Assembly: GCF_020443565.1 (NCBI RefSeq)
Contig: NZ_JAIZZN010000016.1
Coordinates: 1 to 64,000, forward strand
Direction of reading: 5' to 3'
Source: Clostridium sp. CS001
GTDB taxonomy: Bacteria; Bacillota; Clostridia; Clostridiales; Clostridiaceae
Length of the DNA: 64,000 bases
The translations under genes and the position numbers were made by a program. This document shows positions 52,305-61,567 of this stretch, piece after piece (position 1 is the first letter of the stretch; each line of letters starts with the position of its first letter). The notes beneath the pieces are model-generated. The model saw nothing but the letters and a program-made list of their open reading frames with translations. It did not search any database and was not told the DNA's origin.

Positions 52305-52817
52305 GTGAAGAAATCTTCTATCCCAAATGTTCTCACCTTTGGAAACTTACTTTTTGGTTTATTGTCTTTATTAATGACCTTTCAAGCTAACTATAAGCTT
52401 TCTGTTATCTTTATATTACTAGCTGGTATTATGGATAGGTACGACGGACAAGTAGCTCGTCTTCTTCAGGTATCCAGCGATTTAGGAAAGGAATTAGATT
52501 CATTAGCGGATTTAGTCTCCTTTGGAGTTGCACCATCATTGCTTATATTTAATTTATACGAGTTCGTTTCTTTAGGCTATTTAGGTTATGTTTGTTTCTT
52601 AGTTTTTCCTATGGCTGGTGCATATAGGCTGGCACGATATAATAATTCTAAATTTGAAAATGTATATACTGGGATTCCTATTACCCTGGCTGGGATGCTT
52701 ATAGCTCTTTATGCTTTAATGACTTTAAATGGAACGCATAACTATCCACTGACTATTGCTATAATGCTTATCCTTTCCTATCTTATGATTAGTAAATTCC
52801 AAATAAAAAAGGTGTGA
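52305..52817 (+). CDS. pssA: CDP-diacylglycerol-serine O-phosphatidyltransferase
   Basis: 170 residues from a GTG with AGGAG 9 nt upstream. The CDP-alcohol phosphotransferase motif is exact: Asp44-x2-Asp47-Gly48-x2-Ala51-Arg52-x8-Gly61-x3-Asp65-x3-Asp69. About six membrane helices. Sequence start (SIPNVLTFGNLLFGLLS) fits PssA and not PgsA. It makes phosphatidylserine. No psd gene is adjacent in this window. Confidence 0.9.
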   Translation: MKKSSIPNVLTFGNLLFGLLSLLMTFQANYKLSVIFILLAGIMDRYDGQVARLLQVSSDLGKELDSLADLVSFGVAPSLLIFNLYEFVSLGYLGYVCFLVFPMAGAYRLARYNNSKFENVYTGIPITLAGMLIALYALMTLNGTHNYPLTIAIMLILSYLMISKFQIKKV

Positions 52818-52832
52818 AAAATTTTTCATACC
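52811..52832. terminator. convergent bidirectional terminator
   Basis: GGTGTGAAAAA / TTTTTCATACC with flanking A and T runs, overlapping the pssA stop and abutting the end of the next gene. Confidence 0.85.
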
Positions 52833-52836
52833 TTTT

Positions 52837-53166
52837 TTATTCTTTTAATTTTAAATCCTCTTCAATTTCTGTTTCTATATATTCTATTTTAAGTCTGCAT
52901 CTAATAACTTCTGTTTTAATCCTGCAATAATCCATGTAATTGTAACTAGCCTCATCTAATACCTTTATTGTTTTATCTATAATATCCCCTAAGTCATCAG
53001 CTCTTTTTAGTGCATCCTTAACCTCACCTTTTTTCGATAGTGCAATTCCATTTAATTCATCCGCACTACCTATTAATAGTCTATAAGAGTTAACTAGTTT
53101 TGTTAAAATATCTGCTAAATTATTTACATCACTGTAATAATTCTGTATTACTCTCCTCTGTGTCAA
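52837..53166 (-). CDS. small helical protein of unknown function
   Basis: 109 residues from a TTG (AAAGGTG 6 nt upstream). All-helical, charged, heptad-like; no membrane segment or signal. I do not recognise the family. It runs convergent to pssA and shares its terminator. The overall make-up suggests a coiled-coil dimer or bundle. Confidence 0.6.
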   Translation of the reverse strand: MTQRRVIQNYYSDVNNLADILTKLVNSYRLLIGSADELNGIALSKKGEVKDALKRADDLGDIIDKTIKVLDEASYNYMDYCRIKTEVIRCRLKIEYIETEIEEDLKLKE

Positions 53167-53280
53167 ATAATCACCTTTTAGTCTTAATATTGATTAATTA
53201 TATTGTTATATAGCTTAAATTATGCTAACCCAATTTAAAATAAATAATAAACAGTACATATATTAGTTATCTTCCTGCTC

Positions 53281-54408
53281 CTAAACAATATAATAATATG
53301 CTAAAGTAATTATGATATAGGAAGTAATTAAAATGCTCCCTTCTAGCCAATAGGTCTTCCCATCCTGAAATACCAAAAATGACATACCTACTGCAATACC
53401 GCACATTATAATGTGGAAAACTGGAAATAATAAAGTCATATTTAAACCCATGAAACAGGAAAACATTACAAGCACAGGGGTAACAAATAGAGATATTTGA
53501 ATACTTGACCCTATTGCCGTCTCAAGGCTCATATCTACTTTGTTTTGCATTGCACACATTATAGTTGATACATTCTCACCTATATTTCCTAAAAGGGGAA
53601 TTAGTATTATTCCTATGAACTCTTGTGATACACTATAGTTTTTTGTAACATCTTTAATATTATAAATTAACTTATCGCTTATAAAGTAAAGTAGCACAGA
53701 TATAAAAATTAAAGTTATTGCACTTTCAACAACTTCCTTATTTATTGTAATCCCTTTCTTCTTATGGGTATTTCTCTCGCTTATAATTTCTCTTTCATCT
53801 GATATAATATATTTTTCTTCTATTACAGTGTTTTTTTTATCTTCATTGCATTCACTAACAACAAATAAATTGTTATGGGTATATAATGAGAATATTAGCC
53901 CTAAGATATAAACTCCTATAAGCAAGAAGGCAACTTTCACGCTTATAGATATAAGTGCTGATTCTTTAACTATTGTGTATCTGTTTAACGTTGCTATAAC
54001 TACCATTGAGGACATGGCAAGTAATAACATATTGAAATTTGTCCGTGCTATTATTTTATTAAAACTCTGCTCCTTAAACTTAAAACCACCAACAACTACA
54101 GCAATCCCAAGTCCTAGAAGCATATTACTTATAATTGATCCAATTAAAGCTGCTTGAACCATAGGTATCATGCCATACTTTATTGACCATATTCCCATCA
54201 TTAACTCTGGTATGTTCCCAACTGTAGCCGCTAATAGCCCACCTTTTTTTTGTCCTATATAATCTGATATTTTAGTGGTTTGTGAGCCGAGTAAGATAGC
54301 TAGTGGAATTATAGCTATAGAATATATTATTGTATTTGCTAAACTTGAAGAAGTTCTTATAAACATTAAAGCTATTACAACTATTATAAAAATATATTTT
54401 TTTTTCAT
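53281..54408 (-). CDS. CAX-type calcium/cation-proton antiporter
   Basis: 375 residues with about 11 membrane helices. The two inverted alpha-repeats carry GNIPELMMGIWSIKYG followed by ALIGSIISNMLLGLG, and GNIGENVSTIMCAMQN followed by AIGSSIQISLFV, each with the conserved acidic residue of CaCA family exchangers. A charged cytoplasmic loop lies between (about 185-225). It probably exports Ca2+ in exchange for protons. The start has only a weak upstream GGTG. Confidence 0.88.
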   Translation of the reverse strand: MKKKYIFIIVVIALMFIRTSSSLANTIIYSIAIIPLAILLGSQTTKISDYIGQKKGGLLAATVGNIPELMMGIWSIKYGMIPMVQAALIGSIISNMLLGLGIAVVVGGFKFKEQSFNKIIARTNFNMLLLAMSSMVVIATLNRYTIVKESALISISVKVAFLLIGVYILGLIFSLYTHNNLFVVSECNEDKKNTVIEEKYIISDEREIISERNTHKKKGITINKEVVESAITLIFISVLLYFISDKLIYNIKDVTKNYSVSQEFIGIILIPLLGNIGENVSTIMCAMQNKVDMSLETAIGSSIQISLFVTPVLVMFSCFMGLNMTLLFPVFHIIMCGIAVGMSFLVFQDGKTYWLEGSILITSYIIITLAYYYIV

Positions 54409-54490
54409 TTTATTCGCACCGTTACTCCTCCATTTAATTAATTTTCTTCCTTACTATTCTATTCCCTAGTGTTTTAAAGGTTACTAAAAA

Positions 54491-54521
54491 GAGAGGCATA
54501 TCCAATTAGGATATACCTCTC
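54491..54521 (-). terminator. terminator after sdaAA
   Basis: GAGAGGCATATCC / GGATATACCTCTC with a 5-base loop, followed on the minus strand by TTTTTAG. Confidence 0.88.
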
Positions 54522-54553
54522 TTAATTTGTAACAATATATATGACCTTTTACT

Positions 54554-55429
54554 TTATCTTCCTAAGATTTCTTTTGCTAATTGGAGCCCTGTAGGTGTAA
54601 TAGCAAGACCACCCATAGCAGTCTCTCTAAGTTCACAAGGTAGTTGCTTACCTATTTCATACATAGCAAGTACAGTATCATCAAAAGGTATCCTACTAGT
54701 TACACCACTCATAGCCAAATCTGCTGTAGTTAAAGCACTTACTGCTCCAGACATATTCCGCTTAGCACAAGGTACTTCGACTAAACCTGCAATGGGATCG
54801 CATACTAGACCTAAAATATTTTTTATAACAATAGCAGCTGCATGCAGTGCCATAGAAGGAGTTCCACCCATCATTTCTACTACAGCTGCAGCTCCCATAG
54901 CCGCAGCTGAACCACATTCAGCTTGGCATCCGCCTTCTGCTCCTGCTAATGTTGCATTTTTAGCTATTATTATTCCTACACCTGAAGCAGTAAATAATGC
55001 ATTAATTAACTCATCTTCAGTTTTATTTAACTTCTCTCCTGCTGTAATTATAGCTGCAGGAAGTATGCCACAAGACCCTGCTGTGGGTGATGCAACTATT
55101 TTACCCATGGCTGCATTCACTTCTGAGCAAGAAACCGCTCTAGCCATTGCCTTTACCATAAATTCGCCTGTAAGAGTATTCCCCGAACTAGCATATTTAT
55201 TTAGTTTAATTGCATCCCCACCTATTAAACCACTCACTGACCTGGTTTCATTTATAAGTCCATATTCAGCAGCTTGTTGCATTACATTTAAGTTTTTTCT
55301 CATTCTTTCAATAATTTCTTCTCTTGAAAGTTCACTCTCTTCTACTTCACATCTTATTGTATATTCCCAAATTGGGATATTCTTCTCTTCGCATATCTTC
55401 AGCATCTCTATTCCTTTATTTGCAAACAC
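54554..55429 (-). CDS. sdaAA: L-serine dehydratase, iron-sulfur type, alpha subunit
   Basis: 291 residues from a GTG with AGGAGGAG 6 nt upstream; an overlapping ATG is out of frame. Cysteines for the 4Fe-4S cluster are visible in SPTAGSCGILP, GCQAECGSAAAMG and VCDPIAGLVEVPCAKRN. It deaminates L-serine to pyruvate and ammonia together with the beta subunit encoded 31 bp upstream. Serine formed from glycine metabolism or taken up would enter pyruvate here. Confidence 0.97.
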   Translation of the reverse strand: MFANKGIEMLKICEEKNIPIWEYTIRCEVEESELSREEIIERMRKNLNVMQQAAEYGLINETRSVSGLIGGDAIKLNKYASSGNTLTGEFMVKAMARAVSCSEVNAAMGKIVASPTAGSCGILPAAIITAGEKLNKTEDELINALFTASGVGIIIAKNATLAGAEGGCQAECGSAAAMGAAAVVEMMGGTPSMALHAAAIVIKNILGLVCDPIAGLVEVPCAKRNMSGAVSALTTADLAMSGVTSRIPFDDTVLAMYEIGKQLPCELRETAMGGLAITPTGLQLAKEILGR

Positions 55430-55460
55430 ATTGATCTCCTCCTTTGTTTGGGTTTCTATA

Positions 55461-56138
55461 TTAAGACTGTTTAACTGGTTGTATTTCTCTTATGTCGTAG
55501 ATATCTCCTAAAATCTTAATCTTATTTATTACATCCATCGGCACTATAGAATCTGTTTCAAATACCATAGCTGCTTTTAACCCTTTGCTATCCCTGTATA
55601 CCTTCATTAAGGCTATATTAATATTTTCATCATACAATATGGTACTTACCTTTGAAATCATTCCTGGAATATCTCTATGATTAATTATAATTGTTGGGTA
55701 CTTACCTGTAAACTCAACTGATTGCCCATCAACTTCAAAGATTATAATATTACCTCCTCCAATGGATGATCCAACAATTTCAACTACTTCTTTATTTCCT
55801 TTTGTTATTATAAATTTTACAGTATTGGGATGTACATCTCCCAAGTCTCCCTCTACAAACTCTATTAAGAGTCCCTGTTTTTGAGCAATATCAATGGAAT
55901 CTTTAAGGTTATCATCCCAAGGGTCCATTCCTAGGATACCTGCAACTAATGCTTTATCTGTTCCGTGACCTTTATAAGTTTTAGCAAAGGAACCGTGTAG
56001 CACAAATTGCACCGCTTCAATGTCTTTTCCTGCAATTGATGCTGCAACTTTAGCAAGTCTTGCTGCCCCAGCTGTGTGAGAACTTGATGGCCCTATCATA
56101 ATTGGCCCTAATATATCAAAAACACTGTAACTCTTCAT
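55461..56138 (-). CDS. sdaAB: L-serine dehydratase, iron-sulfur type, beta subunit
   Basis: 225 residues. Signature GPIMIGPSSSHTAGAARLA at about 11-29; a C-terminal ACT domain (about 150-222, PTIIINHRDIPGMISKV) likely senses serine. Forms the two-subunit enzyme with SdaAA. AAGGAGG precedes the ATG. Confidence 0.97.
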   Translation of the reverse strand: MKSYSVFDILGPIMIGPSSSHTAGAARLAKVAASIAGKDIEAVQFVLHGSFAKTYKGHGTDKALVAGILGMDPWDDNLKDSIDIAQKQGLLIEFVEGDLGDVHPNTVKFIITKGNKEVVEIVGSSIGGGNIIIFEVDGQSVEFTGKYPTIIINHRDIPGMISKVSTILYDENINIALMKVYRDSKGLKAAMVFETDSIVPMDVINKIKILGDIYDIREIQPVKQS

Positions 56139-56304
56139 TAGTTACCTCCTTATAATCTTTTGCATTAGTAAAAATAATTATTATTCATTTTAATTCATGT
56201 TTAACAATCTTGTTCTTATAATTCTATTATAGATTAAAAATAAAATTTGTCACTATGTAAGTATTGTTAACTTATTATTTATTTCAAATTCATCTATATC
56301 CGCA

Positions 56305-56333
56305 TTGACAAATAATTATGAAGTTACTATGAT
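56305..56333 (+). promoter_or_regulatory. sigma-A-type promoter of the pentapeptide gene
   Basis: TTGACA (56305-56310), 17-bp spacer, TATGAT (56328-56333). It reads toward the gene starting at 56397. Confidence 0.75.
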
Positions 56334-56396
56334 AATATAGCATGGTAATTGTGAATTGAAAAAGTTCAGTGGTGTCATATGTAACTGGAGGTAATT

Positions 56397-57050
56397 ATGG
56401 AAAACAAAAAAATAAAAACAAATATTTTAAGGCCTAAATTTGATAGTGATTTAGATACTATAGAATTATCCAAAGAAACTATTGAGGATGAAAGTATATT
56501 TTCTTTTGGAACTGTTAGTGATTGTTCTCTAGAGAACTATAACGCAGACAGGGTGACTTTTAAACAATTAATATTTAAAAAAGTTGTTTTTAATAAAATA
56601 AGTTTTAGACGTGTTGAAATGATGGATGTAAGATTTGAAAATTGCGATTTATCAAATGTAGATTTTAATGAAGCTTCATTACATAGAGTTGAATTTGATA
56701 ACTGTAAAATCATTGGTATTAATTTAAACGAGGCTACCCTTAGGGATGTAATCTTTGAAAATTGCAATGGTGAATTTGCCTTTTTTAGTTATTCTAATTG
56801 TAAGCAAGTTGCATTTCTTCAATGTCAATTACGCTCTTCAGATTTTCAAAACTCCAAATTTTTAAAAGTTGAATTTCAAGAATCTAACCTTCTTCAGGCT
56901 CAAATGAACTTTACAAGTCTTAAAGGAATAGACTTTACTAGTTGCGATATTGAAGGTATAGGAGTAAATATTGCCGACGTTAGGGGTGCAAAAGTTACCG
57001 CTACCCAAGCAGTTTCTCTTTCTGCCATACTAGGTCTCATTATTAAATAA
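56397..57050 (+). CDS. pentapeptide repeat protein
   Basis: 217 residues. From about residue 60 to 190 it has A(D/N)LXX-like repeats (VRFENCDLSNVDFNEASLHRV...) that fold into a right-handed quadrilateral beta-helix. The centre position is often Phe or Leu and preceded by Asn/Asp/Cys. No signal or membrane segment, so probably cytoplasmic. Some family members mimic DNA and protect gyrase, but that cannot be inferred here. Strong sigma-A promoter and GGAGG ribosome binding site. Confidence 0.9.
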   Translation: MENKKIKTNILRPKFDSDLDTIELSKETIEDESIFSFGTVSDCSLENYNADRVTFKQLIFKKVVFNKISFRRVEMMDVRFENCDLSNVDFNEASLHRVEFDNCKIIGINLNEATLRDVIFENCNGEFAFFSYSNCKQVAFLQCQLRSSDFQNSKFLKVEFQESNLLQAQMNFTSLKGIDFTSCDIEGIGVNIADVRGAKVTATQAVSLSAILGLIIK

Positions 57051-57076
57051 AATCAACTTCATACAATTAATAATCC

Positions 57077-57208
57077 TTATGCGCCAAAAGAAGTTTCTTC
57101 TTTAAGATTCCTTACAAAGTCACACAAGCTAGATTTCATACTCTTTTCACCATTTATAAAAGCAATAACCCTGAAGATGAAATCATGTATAATCGTGTCA
57201 GATAGCAT
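57077..57208 (-). CDS. 43-residue hypothetical protein
   Basis: ATG at 57208 with AAGGTG 7-8 nt upstream; stop TAA at 57079-57077. Product MLSDTIIHDFIFRVIAFING... is amphipathic with a basic, charged C-terminus (VRNLKEETS). It lies convergent to the pentapeptide gene and next to the family B element. No family recognised; it could be a fragment of a lost gene. Confidence 0.35.
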   Translation of the reverse strand: MLSDTIIHDFIFRVIAFINGEKSMKSSLCDFVRNLKEETSFGA

Positions 57209-57254
57209 CCTCTTTCACCTTAACAGTCTTTTATAGTATTAGTTTATTAATAAT

Positions 57255-57495
57255 CATTAAGTTTCTCCGTAGTGACTTGCAATAATAAGCGTAAAAGCTG
57301 TTAAATTCGATTTAGAAATTCTTCTTTTGCGAATGTAAAACTTTCGTAAGACTGCCAGGACGGCAGTCTAGGGAACCCGAGGCAGGACGCCGAGTGTGAC
57401 CGTTAAAAAGTTTTACATGCGCAAAGGATTAGAATTTCTTAATCAAATTTCCAGCTTCCAGCTATTATTGCAAGGCACGTAGGAGAAACTTAATG
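57255..57495. repeat. family B element: 241-bp nested inverted repeat with GC-rich core
   Basis: Outer arms CATTAAGTTTCTCC (57255-57268) and GGAGAAACTTAATG (57482-57495) are perfect complements. Inside, TTGCAATAATA, AGAAATTCT and TGTAAAACTTT are again found inverted on the other side. The head (57349-57400) is GC-rich: hairpin AGACTGCC-AGGAC-GGCAGTCT, then GGGAACCC, then GGC-AGGAC-GCC. It can fold as one long stem. Shorter relatives lie at 2885 and 35464. No gene is inside. It ends 11 bp before the uridine kinase stop. Confidence 0.85.
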
Positions 57496-57505
57496 CTTTC
57501 ACACT

Positions 57506-59164
57506 CTAGTACTTATAAAAACAACTTCCACCTGTAAATTCTCTGAGTATTGAATTATCCGGTACCAAATCTTTATCTACTTCTTTAAAGAAATTCAAGA
57601 AACTTCTTAATCTACTTGCCTCATAATATACTGGACTTTCTAGTCCAATTTTATTAAGCTCAGCCAACGCAAACTTCTTTAGTACGCAAAGTTCATACAC
57701 CACATGAGAGTTAAACATTACATCTGCTTGCTCTTGAAAAACAAAAATATTTTTTTCCTCACCACGCTTTATAGACGGCCACATTTTCAGTGTATCTTCT
57801 ACCCCATATCCTCTTGATAAATAATCTCTAACTATTCTTCTTATCATTCTTACATCCGTTGTTGAAATCCTACTATGGTCATCTAAGTTAAGTTGTGTTA
57901 ACGGACTTATATATATTTTGAATTTATTTTCACTGTCTATAGCTGAAGTTAAAGTTTCATTTAATCCATGAATACCTTCTACTACCACAACTCCATTTTC
58001 AGGCATTTTTATCTTATTGCCATGCCACTCCCTTTTTCCTGTGACAAAATTAAAGCTTGGTATTTCGATTTCCTCGCCTGCAAGTAATAATTCTAAATCC
58101 TTGTTAAATAGCTCCAAATCTAAAGCATATATAGACTCAAAATCATATTCTCCCAGCTCATCTATAGGTGTATTTTCTCTATTAACAAAATAGTCATCTA
58201 ATGAAATAAATAATGGTGTTAACCCATTTACCCTTAATTGAATACCTAGTCTTTTTGAAAAGGTAGTTTTCCCTGAAGATGATGGTCCTGCTATAAGTAC
58301 TAACTTTACCTTTTCTCGCTTATGAACCATATCTGCAATGTAGGCAATCTTCTTTTCATGAAGAGCTTCTGCAACCCTAATTAAATTTACAACATCCCCG
58401 TTTATTACTTCATCATTTAAAGTACCAACATCCCCAATTCCTAATATTTCACCCCACTTCTCTGCTTCGTGAAATACCTTGGCCAGTTTCTTTTGTTCAA
58501 CAAATTTAGGAATTCTATCCGGCATATTAGAAGTTGGGTATCTCAATATAAATCCTGGCTCGTAATACATTAAATCAAATGTTTTCAATACTCCTGTAGA
58601 ATAGGCCATTGGTCCGTAGAAATAATCAAATCTCCCATCTAATTCATATAGCTTTATTTCTTCCGAGCTTACATACTTTAAAAGTCCAACCTTATCTTGC
58701 ATATTATATTCCGTATAAATTTCCACTGCTTTTGCTTTTGATAATGTTACTTTTCTTATAGGAATATCCTTTTTAATTATTTCTGTCATTCTACTTTTTA
58801 TTTCATATATATCATCGATATCTAGTGCAGGTATCTTGTTAATCTCTCCATATAATCCTTTGCTTAAGGAATGCTCAATGGTTATCTTATCTCCCGGAAA
58901 TAATTCTGAAACTGCTTTTATAAGCACGAATTGAAGAGTTCTAACATATGTCATCATCCCAATTTTACTGGAAATGTCTACTGTAGCAAAATTGCCTTCC
59001 TCTAAGATAGTGCTTCCTAATTCATAAAGTCTATTGTTAATAGATCCTAAAACTACTGGTATATCCTTTAATTGTTCATTATTTTTAATAATATCATTTA
59101 ATACAGTTCCTTCTTCAACCAAAATTCTTCTTCCATCTTCAAGTACTATATTGAAATTATTCAT
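57506..59164 (-). CDS. TGS-domain nucleoside (uridine) kinase
   Basis: 552 residues from the ATG at 59164 (GGGGGATG 5 nt upstream). The N-terminal 65 residues form a TGS-like domain (NFNIVLEDGRRILVEEGTVL). The next part resembles the second domain of threonyl-tRNA synthetase. From about residue 280 there is a PRK/uridine kinase P-loop (LIAGPSSSGKTTFSKRL) and kinase fold. It probably phosphorylates uridine, cytidine or a related nucleoside. The fusion is known across Clostridia and other anaerobes. Confidence 0.92.
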   Translation of the reverse strand: MNNFNIVLEDGRRILVEEGTVLNDIIKNNEQLKDIPVVLGSINNRLYELGSTILEEGNFATVDISSKIGMMTYVRTLQFVLIKAVSELFPGDKITIEHSLSKGLYGEINKIPALDIDDIYEIKSRMTEIIKKDIPIRKVTLSKAKAVEIYTEYNMQDKVGLLKYVSSEEIKLYELDGRFDYFYGPMAYSTGVLKTFDLMYYEPGFILRYPTSNMPDRIPKFVEQKKLAKVFHEAEKWGEILGIGDVGTLNDEVINGDVVNLIRVAEALHEKKIAYIADMVHKREKVKLVLIAGPSSSGKTTFSKRLGIQLRVNGLTPLFISLDDYFVNRENTPIDELGEYDFESIYALDLELFNKDLELLLAGEEIEIPSFNFVTGKREWHGNKIKMPENGVVVVEGIHGLNETLTSAIDSENKFKIYISPLTQLNLDDHSRISTTDVRMIRRIVRDYLSRGYGVEDTLKMWPSIKRGEEKNIFVFQEQADVMFNSHVVYELCVLKKFALAELNKIGLESPVYYEASRLRSFLNFFKEVDKDLVPDNSILREFTGGSCFYKY

Positions 59165-59362
59165 GCGATCATCCCCCATTCTATAGTGATTAGTATCATT
59201 ATACTTTAATTTTAAAAAAATGTATCATGTACCCCTTATAATTTTTGTATTTTAACGAAAAATATACAATAGGCACATAAAACTAAGTAATCGGTGAAAA
59301 TAGACTAGGATACTAACCTATTATTTATTAAAATGCAACCTATGCGATAATGAGGTGATATT

Positions 59363-60046
59363 ATGTTTGTTTTAGTAGTCAGAACCTTTTTTCTATACTT
59401 TTCAGTAGTGTTTATTATGCGAATGATGGGAAAAAAACAAATAGGTGAACTTGAACCCTTTGAACTTGTAATTGCCTTAATGATTTCTGAACTTGCTACC
59501 TTTCCCATGCAAGACATACGAATACCAATTTTACATGCCATCATACCAATAATCACTTTGTTATTTCTACAAGTAGCTACTTCCTTTGTTGAACTTAAAA
59601 GCGAAAAAGCTAGAAAGCTACTAACAGGCTCCCCCAGTATATTAATCAATAATGGGAAAATTGATATTGCTGAGCTACGATACCAAAGATTCAATATTAA
59701 TGATTTTCTAGAACAACTTAGATTAAAAGGTTATTTTAATATATCCGACATTCAATATGTTATTTTAGAAACCAGTGGAGAACTATCTGTACTACCAAAG
59801 GCTTTGAAATCTAATGCAACTAAGGAGGATCTTAAGCTAAAAGTAGTGGAAGACTTTTTACCTATACCACTAATTATGGATGGAAAAATAAATTATAAGA
59901 ACTTAGAACTTTTAGCTAAAGATGAAATTTGGTTAAACAGTATACTAAAGAAAAATAATATTCATAGTTCAAAAGACGTATTCATAGGTACTTTAGATTC
60001 TAAAAGGAAGTTCTTTTATCAACTAAAGGAAGGTAAAGATAAATGA
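59363..60046 (+). CDS. DUF421 (YetF/YcaP) membrane protein
   Basis: 227 residues. Two or three membrane helices in the first 75 residues, with the conserved MRMMGKKQIGELEPFELVIALMISELA. A cytoplasmic domain follows with SEKARKLLTGSPSILINNGKI and LEQLRLKGYFNISDIQYVILE, the DUF421 signature. Spore-related roles are known for some Bacillus members; function is otherwise unclear. Stop and next start overlap by ATGA. Confidence 0.93.
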   Translation: MFVLVVRTFFLYFSVVFIMRMMGKKQIGELEPFELVIALMISELATFPMQDIRIPILHAIIPIITLLFLQVATSFVELKSEKARKLLTGSPSILINNGKIDIAELRYQRFNINDFLEQLRLKGYFNISDIQYVILETSGELSVLPKALKSNATKEDLKLKVVEDFLPIPLIMDGKINYKNLELLAKDEIWLNSILKKNNIHSSKDVFIGTLDSKRKFFYQLKEGKDK

Positions 60047-60423
60047 AAAATATTTTAGCTGCCTTTAGCTTATTTATTATAATGATTATAGGAATATTTT
60101 TGTCCACAAACTTTATAAATCAAAGTTCTATGCATTTGCAAGATTTAAATTCCACCTTAGAAAATTATATAACTAAAGAGGATTACGATAATGCATATAC
60201 CCTATCATTAGATTATATATCTCAGTGGAAAAAAACTTCGAAGATATTAACAATATATATACATCATGAAGACTTAGATCATATAGACAATGAAGTTTTA
60301 AAGTTAACTCAATATATAAAAGTTAAAGACAAATCTGAAGCCTTAGCAACTGTACATGTTATGAAATACCTAATTGACCACATAATGGATCATGAAAAAG
60401 TATCAATAAGCAATATATTTTAA
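60043..60423 (+). CDS. DUF4363 family protein
   Basis: 126 residues. An N-terminal membrane helix (about 4-24) is followed by an extracytoplasmic or periplasmic-side helical domain with LENYITKEDYDNAY and WKKTSKILTIYIHHEDLD. It overlaps the DUF421 gene by 4 bp and the two are commonly paired, so they likely act together at the membrane. Confidence 0.88.
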   Translation: MKNILAAFSLFIIMIIGIFLSTNFINQSSMHLQDLNSTLENYITKEDYDNAYTLSLDYISQWKKTSKILTIYIHHEDLDHIDNEVLKLTQYIKVKDKSEALATVHVMKYLIDHIMDHEKVSISNIF

Positions 60424-60557
60424 CCTTCCTCAAATATGCAAGCCATTAATAATAAAGGTAGAAAATAGTACATTTATAGCTTATAATTAAGATATATTAT
60501 AAAAAGTTATTGGAATAATATATTTTCCTATAACAAAATTTGAAAGGTGGAATTAAT

Positions 60558-61505
60558 ATGGCATTAGTTACTACTACTGAAATGTTTAAAAAGGCTTTTG
60601 AGGGAAATTACGCAATTGGAGCTTTTAACATCAACAACATGGAAATTATTCAAGGAATTATAGATGCTTGTGAAACTCACAAGTCAGCTGTTATACTTCA
60701 GGTATCAGGTGGGGCTTTAAAATATGCAAGACCTACTTATCTAAGAAAAATGGTAGAGGCTGCTGTAGAGGACACTGGCCTTGATGTAGTTCTTCACTTA
60801 GATCATGGTGCTGATTTTGCTCAAGTTAAAAGTGCAATTGATGCTGGCTTTACTTCTGTAATGTATGATGGTTCTCATCATGAGTACGAAGAAAATATAA
60901 GATTAACAAAAGAAGTTGTTGAATTTGCTCATTCTAAGGGTGTTGTAGTTGAAGCTGAACTTGGAAAACTTGCAGGGGTTGAAGATGCTGTTAGTGTTTC
61001 AGCTGCTGATGCAACTTATACTGACCCAGACCAAGCATTAGATTTTGTAAAAAGAACTGGTATTGACTCTTTAGCTATAGCTATAGGAACAAGCCATGGC
61101 GCATATAAATTCAAAGGTGAGGCTAAACTTGATTTTGAAAGATTAGAAACCATTACTAGAAAATTAGAAGAAGCTGGTATGCATAACTTCCCAATAGTTC
61201 TTCATGGAGCATCTGCTGTGGATCAAGACTTTGTAGCTATGTGTAATGAATTTGGTGGAGATATTAAAGGTGCAAAGGGAATACCACTAGAAATGCTAAG
61301 AAAAGCATCTTCAATGGCTGTTTGCAAAATAAATATGGATACTGATTTAAGACTTGCTATGACTGGTTCAATAAGAAAAGTACTAGCACAAAATCCTAGT
61401 GAAATAGATCCAAGAAAATATTTAGGAGAAGCAAGAAAGAATATAACTAAACTAGTTGAAGATAAAATAACTAATGTTTTAGGTTCAATGAACTCTTCAA
61501 TCTAA
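60558..61505 (+). CDS. fba: fructose-1,6-bisphosphate aldolase, class II
   Basis: 315 residues from the ATG at 60558 (AAAGGTGG 6-9 nt upstream). Zn ligands and active-site motifs: VVLHLDHGAD, SVMYDGSHHEYEENI, AIAIGTSHGAYK and PIVLHGASAV. It splits fructose 1,6-bisphosphate into two triose phosphates and feeds the gap operon at 8439-15592; fructose 1,6-bisphosphate is also the inducer expected to release CggR. Ends at a strong terminator. Confidence 0.97.
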   Translation: MALVTTTEMFKKAFEGNYAIGAFNINNMEIIQGIIDACETHKSAVILQVSGGALKYARPTYLRKMVEAAVEDTGLDVVLHLDHGADFAQVKSAIDAGFTSVMYDGSHHEYEENIRLTKEVVEFAHSKGVVVEAELGKLAGVEDAVSVSAADATYTDPDQALDFVKRTGIDSLAIAIGTSHGAYKFKGEAKLDFERLETITRKLEEAGMHNFPIVLHGASAVDQDFVAMCNEFGGDIKGAKGIPLEMLRKASSMAVCKINMDTDLRLAMTGSIRKVLAQNPSEIDPRKYLGEARKNITKLVEDKITNVLGSMNSSI

Positions 61506-61521
61506 TTCATAAACTAAAATG

Positions 61522-61567
61522 AAAAACTAATTGGACCTAGTATTATACTTGGGCCAATTAGTTTTTT
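61522..61567. terminator. convergent bidirectional terminator
   Basis: AAAAACTAATTGGACC...GGGCCAATTAGTTTTTT between fba and the nucleoid protein gene, with A and T runs at both ends. Confidence 0.88.

Noticed and set aside
54792-55511. 239-codon plus-strand open frame
   Set aside because: It is the antisense of sdaAA, which has clear family motifs; no ribosome binding site or recognisable product.
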